A stretch of DNA of 64,000 nucleotides from Triticum aestivum (lineage: Eukaryota > Streptophyta > Magnoliopsida > Poales > Poaceae): NCBI RefSeq assembly GCF_018294505.1, contig NC_057796.1, positions 272,671,906 to 272,735,905 of the forward strand, written 5' to 3'. Shown piece by piece: positions 57,083 through 64,000 of the stretch. Made by a program: the position numbers and the translations under genes. The notes under the pieces were generated by a model that saw only the letters and a program-made list of their open reading frames with translations, searched no databases and was not told where the DNA came from. How positions within the stretch are numbered: position 1 is the first letter of the stretch; each line of letters begins with the position of its first letter.

Positions 57083-58797
57083 ATGGCTACGAGCTCGAGC
57101 GCCGTCGGCCTCAACCTAGGTGCTCCACCAACAGAGAAGCTCGCAAGGGGGAACTACCTCCTATGGAAGGCGCAGGTCATGCCGGCACTGCGAGGCGCGC
57201 AAGTGACCGGCCTCCTCGACGGCAGCGACGCCGCATCGCCAAAGACCACATAAGTCACCAAGGCGGACAAAACCACGGCCATAGAGCCCAATCCTCTGTA
57301 CGGCCCGTGGTTGTCGAAGGATCAGCAGGTTCTGAGCTACCTGCTGAATTCTCTCACTCAGGAAATCCTGGCGCAAGTGATCGGTAAGGATAGTACCTTC
57401 GATCTCTGGACTGCTCTTACCACTTTATTCGCCGCGCAGTCACAATCCCGCATAACCAATCTGCGGATGGCCATCTCCAACACCAAGAAAGAAAACATGT
57501 CAAGCAACGCGTTCATCGCCAAGATGAAAAGCCTCGGGGACGAGCTAGCTGCGGCTGGGCGTCCGGTAACCGACCCGGAGATGGTGGACTACATCCTTGC
57601 TGGCCTTGATCGGGACTACGATCCCATCGTGGCAGCGGTCGGCGCCATCAAAAACTCCATCACCGTCGACGACCTCTTCGCACAGATCGCTGCGTTTGAT
57701 CAGCGGATGGAGATGCTGGGCGACGGTCCAGCAGGATTCCGCTCCTCTGCCAACACCGTCTACAGAGGGCGTGGGCAGTCCCGCGGCAGGGGAGGCCGTG
57801 GCCGAAGCAACAGAGGAGGACGCGGTCGAGGAAAACGCTCCTCTCCTTCCCCTAGTCGTGGGGGTGGCGGCGGTGGTCATCAGCAACGTTTTCGCCCTCA
57901 ACCACAACAACAGCAGCAGCAAGAGGGCGACTACCCTGAGTGCCAAATCTGCTACAAGTTCCATGCTGGCGGGGCAAGAGCCTGCTGGCATCGGTACGAT
58001 GATGATCATGAAGAAAAGAAGGCAGCCAACCTCGTCACCAACAACTATGGCATCGACACCAACTGGTATGCCGACTCCGGCGCCACTGAGCATATCACAG
58101 GGGAGCTTGACAAGCTGACGATGCGGGAAAGGTACCACGACGGTGATCAGATACACACGGCAAGTGGAACTGGTATGGACATTACTCATGTTGGAAATTC
58201 AATTGTCAAAACCCCCGTAAAAGATCTACATCTTAACAATGTCTTACATGTTCCACATGCTTCCAAAAATCTTGTTTCTGTTCATCGTTTTGCTCTTGAC
58301 AACAATGTTCTCATAATATTTTATCCTCACTCTTTTGTGATCAAGGACTTGGCAACGAGGAGAGTCATCCTTAGAGGAAAGTGTGAGGGAGGCCTATATC
58401 CACTCATATCATCTTCATCTTCATCATGGTCGAATAAACAAGCGTGGAGTGTCACCAAACCTTCCTCGGCAAGGTGGCATAGTCGTCTGGGTCATCCCTT
58501 TTCATTTATAGTTCAGCATGTTCTTAGCAAGAATAATCTACCTTATGAGTCTAGCGTTGAGTCGATTTGTGATGCTTGCCAGCAAGCGAAGAGTCATCAG
58601 TTACCTTATCCTATATCAACAAGTGTTTCCACTGCTCCATTGCAGCTTATTTCTTCAGATGTATGGGGACCAGCTCCCACATCAGTTGGTAGATTCTCTT
58701 ATTATGTTAGTTTCATTGATGATTATAGCAAGTTCACCTGGATCTATCTGCTAAAGAAAAGATCTGATGTTTTCAAGTTTTTACCAACTTCCAAAAT
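57083..58797 (+). pseudogene. Copia gag, protease and integrase N-terminus, broken
   Basis: From ATG 57083 (MATSSSAVGLNLGAPP) the frame has one in-frame TAA at 57251-57253 and is then open until a one-base loss near 58780. Gag UBN2-type region about residues 20-200, an RG/RGR-rich basic stretch (57765-57840) and a Gln run, then a degenerate zinc knuckle (CQICYKFHAGGARAC). Protease WYADSGATEHITG with catalytic Asp. Integrase zinc region WHSRLGHP and CDACQQAKS, first catalytic Asp in SSDVWGPA. The start is supported by its position 67 bases after the LTR and by the conserved WKAQVMPALRG block. Confidence 0.88.
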
Positions 58798-60014
58798 CTT
58801 GTTGAACGCCAACTAGACTCAAAAATTCTTGCTATGCAAACCGACTGGGGTGGTGAGTATGAGAAACTAAATTCCTTTTTTTTTTAAAACTGGAATTTCT
58901 CACCATGTCTTTTGTCCCCATGCTCACCAGCAAAACGGGTCGGCTGAACGTAAACATTGTCATGTTGTTGAGGTAGGATTAGCACTCCTAGCCAATGCTT
59001 CCATGCCTCTAAAATTCTGAGATGAAGCTTTTCTCACTGCCACATATCTCATAAATATTCAACCCAGTAAAGTCATCAAATTTGAAAGCCCAATCACACG
59101 TTTGTTTGGAACAAAACCAGATTTCAAATCTCTACGAGTCTTTGGTTGTGCATGTTGGCCGAACCTAAGACCTTACAACACACGCAAACTTGCGTTTCGT
59201 TCAAAAAAATGTGTGTTTTTGGGCTATAGCCCTATGCACAAAGGAGTCAAGTGCTTAGATGTTCCCACAGGCCGAGTTTATATATCTCGAGACGTTGTGT
59301 TCGATGAATCAGTTTTCCCTTTTGAATCTCTCCATCCCAATGCCGGCGCTCTCCTTCGTCAAGAGATTCTTCTTCTTCCATCTACACTTCGAGCTTTTGA
59401 TCACGGGGGGAAACAATTGCACAAACCAACATGATGATAATATCCCTGCTGGAACCAGTTCTTGTCTTCCGTGTATGCAGGTACCTGAAGAAAACAGAGA
59501 AGAAAACGGTCAGAATGATCAAAATCCCGTCCAAAATGAGGCTATATTTCATGTAGAAGAAGAAGACGAAGATGGCGCAGCGTTCGAGGATGATTTGGCG
59601 GCGCCTGCCACCCCTGCGCGTCAATCTCCCTCGGATCACGCGCGGATATCCTTCTCGGATCGTGATCTGGTCAGCCAGGAGGGCCAGGCGCGGGCGAGCC
59701 GCTCCGCAGCCGCCACGTCCTCACGCGGAGGATCTCCCTCGAGCGGCCCGCGCATGCAGCCAATCGCTGCGAGGCGCAGCGGGCACATGCAGCCAACAGG
59801 CCCACCTGGCGCGGCTAGCACGGGATCATCTACGGCCACAGATGATGCGGCTGTGGAAGAACATGCCACACCTGCGACCACAGGATCTGATGTGGCAACA
59901 CCCGTCTCTTCTCCAGGATCTTCTGCGACAAGTGGATCCGTGCGCCCGCGTGTACAGCAGCAACCAGCTACATCCAGAGTCACAACTCGGCTACAAAAAG
60001 GTATCAAGAACCCA
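58798..60014 (+). pseudogene. Copia integrase core and linker, broken
   Basis: Continues in another frame: second catalytic Asp in TDWGGEY, a frame change at the T-run 58876-58885, then HHVFCPHAHQQNGSAERKH with the catalytic Glu, a TGA at 59018-59020 where Trp is expected (LKF-x-DEAF), LRVFGCACWPNLRPYN and VFLGYSP. After a further frame change the acidic and Ser/Pro-rich linker leads to TTRLQKGIKNPK. In other Copia elements RT would follow directly; here it is absent. Confidence 0.85.
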
Positions 60015-60327
60015 AAAGTCCGAACTGATAGAGAGAGGCGGGCAATATATTTCAACACTCCCCCTCACGTCTAGGTTATTTTAGTCCTTAGACATGGGAT
60101 CGATGTAGGCCGCAGAATTGTTTTTATTTAATGCTGAGTTGGCTGGAGCATGAATTCAATATGGTATCAGAGCCAAGAGGTTTTGAGTTCAAGACCCTGC
60201 CAACGCAGCATTAAATAAAAACAATTCTGCGCCCTACATCGATCCCACGTCTAAGGACTAAAATAGCCTAGACGTGAGGGGGAGTGTTGAAATATATTAC
60301 CCGCCTCTCCCCATCAGTTCGGACTTT
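60015..60327. repeat. Foldback: 122-bp inverted arms with LTR, PBS and PPT pieces
   Basis: Arm 60015-60136 is complementary to 60206-60327 with roughly ten mismatches; the loop is 60137-60205. The loop carries TGGTATCAGAGCC (60162-60174), a canonical tRNA-iMet primer binding site preceded by 'gaattcaata'. The right arm carries a polypurine tract (GTGAGGGGGAG, 60274-60284) followed by TGTTGAAATATA. Confidence 0.85.
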
Positions 60328-60357
60328 GGATGAGTTGGCTGGATTATGAATTCAATA
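60285..60357 (+). repeat. 73-bp LTR-like sequence after the PPT
   Basis: TGTTGAAATATATTACCC to GGATTATGAATTCAATA; its last 27 bases nearly repeat those before the PBS at 60162. So 60135-60161 and 60331-60357 look like the ends of two very short direct LTRs, as in TRIM/SMART-type elements. The upstream LTR is otherwise replaced by the inverted arm. Confidence 0.55.
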
Positions 60358-61458
60358 GTTTGTACTTGCATTCCCAATTCCCAGAGCCGATGCTATGCCT
60401 GAGCCTATACCATCTGCTTTAACCTGGACTATCAACACATAAAATTATTGGCCGATGAATGATGAGAGACGAAAAGCCGTGTTCATACCAACTCGGAATT
60501 CCGGTGCCGATGCCCTGTCAGATCAGGGCCAACAGGAACAATCAACAATGCCTCGATAATTATTATATAAGATCACGAGGAGATGGGCAGGAAAATAAGT
60601 GGGCGGTTTCCCGGGGATTATCAGATTAAAAGGAGCCGACGTTAGTGGCAAGCTGATGAGGCAATGATGGGGCAGAGGATGCCAAAGTGACCTTGGTCGT
60701 GCAACCATTCGCCTCCCAAGTCAAGCAGTTCAGAACTAGGCTGGCCCTACGGCTACGTATACTTCACTAAAGCAACTCTGGTCTTCGGATGGGCCCCTAA
60801 GGGCGTTCATACCTGCAGATGGCTTTGGCTGCCGTCATCCGGTCTTGACAGTGCTCCGGTCCGAGATATTAAGCTAATGATCCCAAGCTAATCATGCGTG
60901 CGTGCAGTGCAAAGTGCCACAAAGGTAGCACTTGTTTCGTTATGGGGGTTGTTGTGTCGTTGGTTTGTGGAGACATTTGTAGTTGGGAGCATTTGACAGG
61001 GGGCTAGCTGGACTTAATCACTGGTGCTTACTCAAATTTCCTCTGCTGGCTACACCAGATACACAGTGTTGAATGAAAATTAGGGATGCAAGCGGGCCGG
61101 GCCGGGCCGAGCCGTGTAAGTACTTTTGCTTCAACATTAGTACGAGCGAAACACACACAAAGATAACTGCCGATTAAGTGGCGACAAATGGCCTCTTTGC
61201 ATTTGGTCTTGCCATCTTTGGCGTTTGTAACGGTGCCTTCTTTGGTGTGGTACTCTTCTTTGTATCTAATGAAAGACATGCAGCTCCCCGGCATGCGCCA
61301 TGGTCACTTGGATCCCTACCGAGAAAATTGTACTCCCTCTGTAAACTAATATAAAAGCGTTTAGATCATCGAGTGCTAAGGGTTTGTCGTTTAGTGTGCT
61401 TAAACAACCTGTTGCCGTCATGGAGTACTCAGTACTCACCATGAAGCATTTTTTACTA
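60358..61458. other. No gene; one partial Stowaway start
   Basis: A Stowaway-type left end (TACTCCCTCTGTAAACTAAT) is at about 61331 without a clear partner. 'gggccgggccgggccga' occurs at 61097. Nothing else recognised. Confidence 0.4.
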
Positions 61459-61581
61459 CTCCCTCCATTCCGAATTACTTGTTTTGGATTTGTCTAGATA
61501 CATCCGTATCTAGATTCATTTTAGTGCTAGATACATCCGTATCTAGACAAATCTAAGACAAGTAATTCAGAACGGAGGGAG
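61459..61581. mobile_element. Intact Stowaway MITE, 123 bp
   Basis: CTCCCTCCATTCCGAATTAC and its complement ending GTAATTCAGAACGGAGGGAG, flanked by TA at 61457-61458 and 61582-61583. Internal 'agatacatccgtatctaga' blocks extend the stem. Confidence 0.92.
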
Positions 61582-61919
61582 TACCTTCATAATCTTCGAA
61601 CCTCCAAGTGAAGTTAAGCACTGGCAATTCGGTCAAGGGACTGGTGGTAAGCAAGTAGTTGAGCACCAACCCCTGCCTGCCTCAAAGTAGTGATAAGATG
61701 GTGACCCCTAGGCTATATTGACCGAAGCACTCAACTTCTCTGGTAGATCGGCTGAGAAGTACATTTGTCTCCCAGTGGCCAGTGGTTTTCAGAGAGAGAC
61801 AAGAATGAAAAAAGTGCAGCTCAGCTACCAAAAAAAAGGTTGCAAAGCCAAAGCAAGTGCAGCACTTGACTTAGCTTGATGTCACAGTTCAAAAAACCTT
61901 AGCTTGATGTCACTACAAG

Positions 61920-62963
61920 CAGGGGCGGAGCCAGGATTTGAACATGAGGGGGGCGAGATACCATTGTTGACACAAACGATAGAATATCACAATGTATTAA
62001 GTCTCACGATAGCAACGATGATAATACATAAAATTATTGTTTGGAACTATAAAAAAATATTATTATTATTAGTAGTAGTAGTAATAATGTTGGAGCTTGA
62101 AACTGAACCAATTGATTTGAAAAGGAATTTGCCCCATTTGTTGTTGATGTCTTCAGCTTCATCTTTGACTAATACAAGTAGACATATAATTACTAGACTA
62201 ATTTACTTTTTTATACGAAATACGTAACATCAATTAAGCAGATTAAAGTCGTAACTAAAGCTCTAAATTTATTCTAAGTTAAACTTTTCAAGTTTTACCA
62301 AGTCCATAGAAAAATATATCAATATTTGAAACACGATAATTTTATTATAATCTTTAAAAAATATGCACACTATGTATATTTAATTTTGTAGATCTTACCA
62401 TATTTTTCTATAACATGATTAAACTTAAATTAGTTTTACTTAGGACAAACCTAGAGCTAGAATTATTTTAAAATAGAGAGTAATAACTACTATTCTGCTC
62501 ACCCCAGATGCCATATTTGATCCGCCTGCGTCGAGCCGTCCGCCTATGCCCGTGCGTCAACAGCGTAGTGCAGATCAGTGGTCGACGGTGTTGTTGTCGT
62601 GTCGAGTAGCGGCCAGCGGCAATGGCAGGACACGTTGACGACAAGCGGCGGCGGCGGCGAAGAATGCCCTAGCAAAAGTGCAGAACACGCATGTACATAC
62701 TGATGGATTAGGCACTGGGCCTGGTAAAATAATAGCCAGACACCGTCGTACGTGGATTATTGAGTGGGCTTGTCCGCTTTGGTGCTGGTCCAATTTATTG
62801 TTTATATACGGGCTTATGTTACGGTCAAAAATAAATGGGCTAACTATGTAATTAACTACGGCTGTTAGGCATATAATACGCACTACCTGCTACAAATCGT
62901 TGAGGGGGGCCAGCGATTGGCAGGGGTCAGACCCCTGCTCGCCCCTCCCTGTCTCCGCCCCTG
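61920..62963. mobile_element. Non-autonomous hAT element, 1044 bp, 8-bp TSD
   Basis: TIRs CAGGGGCGGAG and CTCCGCCCCTG are perfect over 11 bp. The direct repeat ACTACAAG at 61912-61919 and 62964-62971 is the 8-bp duplication expected for hAT. There is no hAT transposase inside; the AT-rich middle (about 62250-62490) resembles an unrelated MITE remnant. Confidence 0.9.
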
Positions 62964-62971
62964 ACTACAAG

Positions 62972-64000
62972 GCCAGGGCCTCTTCCCTATATAGCAACAT
63001 CATGGTCTTCCTTTTTTTCTCTCTCTCTAAGCCAAGTACAGTCGCTTTATCAATTAAATTGTTTCATGTTTAGGGCCTCGCTTAATCTGGAGCTGATCAG
63101 ACCTTGATGATAGTGAGCTCGCGGTGATGGTGCCATGTCGAAAACCTAAGTGTTCAAACATGTCGAGGAACGTGTCGATCGGTCGATGCACGTGGAGATA
63201 TGTATGTATGTGTGTGTATGCAGCTAGTCAAGATGCCAAAATTCTCCGTAGGCCCGTTCCCGTGTTATTGATTTTGAACATGTTCAGTGCACAGGCAGTA
63301 GGTCTGTCGGTAGAACTAGGTTAAGTTTCAACATTCAGGTCATCTGGAAAAAATGACTGCCCCCAAAGCTGTCTGAAAGGCGACATCTGGCTCCAACTGC
63401 AACATGTGTGATAATTTTACACGCACGTACAGTACATACGAATCATCGATACACTTAAAAGCATACTGTGTGTTTAGCTGGCTGCTGGTTCCAGAATAAT
63501 TCTGACTTAGGATTCACATGTACTTTTTCATCCTGATAGGAGCAGCTGCTTGTCATGTCATGTATGACACTTTACAGTCCGGTGCAAACCAAGAGCAGGT
63601 CCCAAAGAGAGACCGTGACGTGTCTGTCACTTTTAAATCAGACACTAGACACTGAATCAGTTCTTGATGATTGTGCACCTCGTGTTGTCCTGATGCGATT
63701 TGCGCCCAAAACTCAGTCGGCTCCTTCCGTGAACTTTCCGACGCTTCAGTCCAGTACAGCATAGAAACAAAAAACCGTTTTTGCAGGCGGCGACCTGCAT
63801 CTCGCCCCTGCAGCCTCGCACGTTTGGGGGCAGACAAGAGCCAACTACTGGTACTAAAAGAGGGGAATCAGCTGTGCGTAATGCACGTCAATTCAGAATC
63901 CACACATGTGTGTGAAGGTCAATTAAGGTCGCTAATTAACTCTAGTATATGTTGCATGTCACTGGACAAGAATCCTGCATCACCACTAATTAACTGTAGT
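62972..64000. other. No gene recognised
   Basis: Short frames only on both strands, moderate GC. I see no repeat ends. Confidence 0.4.

Larger units (their letters stand above)
56810..60014 (+). mobile_element. Decayed Copia retrotransposon lacking RT, RNase H and 3' LTR
   Basis: Short 5' LTR 56810-57015 (TGTTAGACTT to CATCTTACA, 206 bp), PBS TGGTATCAAAGCC at 57016-57028, gag-pol from 57083. The reading frames stop at the end of the integrase-RT linker (TTRLQKGIKNPK) at about 60014, where the foldback of 60015 begins. No second copy of the LTR is seen downstream in this window. Not the Angela family. Confidence 0.88.

Noticed and set aside
59259..60074. 271-codon frame as an independent gene
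   Set aside because: It is the integrase-to-RT linker of the Copia element read through to the foldback.

Overview
The window is repeat-dominated nuclear DNA of a grass, almost certainly a Triticeae species (wheat, Aegilops or relatives). The basis is recognition of sequence: an Angela/BARE-1/WIS-type Copia LTR retrotransposon (TGTTGGAAATATGCCC LTR start), several Stowaway MITEs (TA-CTCCCTCCGT ends), a CACTA element with subterminal arrays of a type I recall from wheat, and LTRs beginning TGATACGTCTCCAACGTATC. There is nothing prokaryotic: no operons, ribosome binding sites, CRISPR or rRNA. Five runs of N mark assembly gaps.

Layout. 1-1481: two LTR fragments nested in each other and in a LINE reverse-transcriptase reading frame (1482-3004). 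At 3004 that frame is cut by a CACTA terminus, and it resumes as the matching RNase H domain at 33507, with the 3-bp target duplication AAG on both sides. So 3005-33506 behaves as one 30.5-kb CACTA insertion. Inside it are: a left subterminal array (about 3505-4160), two LTRs in inverted orientation around a gap (4523-8397), three copies of a GC-rich repeat (8398-10560), a broken NAC-domain gene (11533-12280), a broken F-box/DUF295 gene (13305-15156), an apparently intact 433-aa F-box/DUF295 gene (17198-18981), MITEs and low-complexity DNA, a two-part gene region that may be a remnant of the element's TnpA-like gene (24840-31928), and a right subterminal GGGCC array (32160-33060).

33507-35097 holds LINE RNase H fragments. 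35100-43925 is a Stowaway MITE split by a complete Angela-type element (35121-43854) with TSD CTACT, about 1.4% LTR divergence and only two obvious single-base breaks in gag-pol. 43926-53140 has a GC-rich retroposon-like region, a 9-bp-TSD MULE-type MITE, a 42-bp-arm hairpin and a tandemly duplicated 1.06-kb repeat. 53141-54779 is a minimal Stowaway hairpin split in its centre by a 5'-truncated LINE. 56810-60357 is a decayed Copia element whose reverse transcriptase is missing and whose 3' side runs into a 122-bp-arm foldback made of LTR, PBS and PPT pieces. 61459-61581 is an intact Stowaway, and 61920-62963 is a non-autonomous hAT with an 8-bp TSD.

The most notable object is the 30.5-kb gene-carrying CACTA: an element with terminal and subterminal structures but no recognisable TNP2-type transposase, enclosing one intact host-type gene and fragments of at least two others. 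The only plausible functional host protein in the window is the F-box/DUF295 gene at 17198-18981. Everything else coding is transposon-derived or degenerate.
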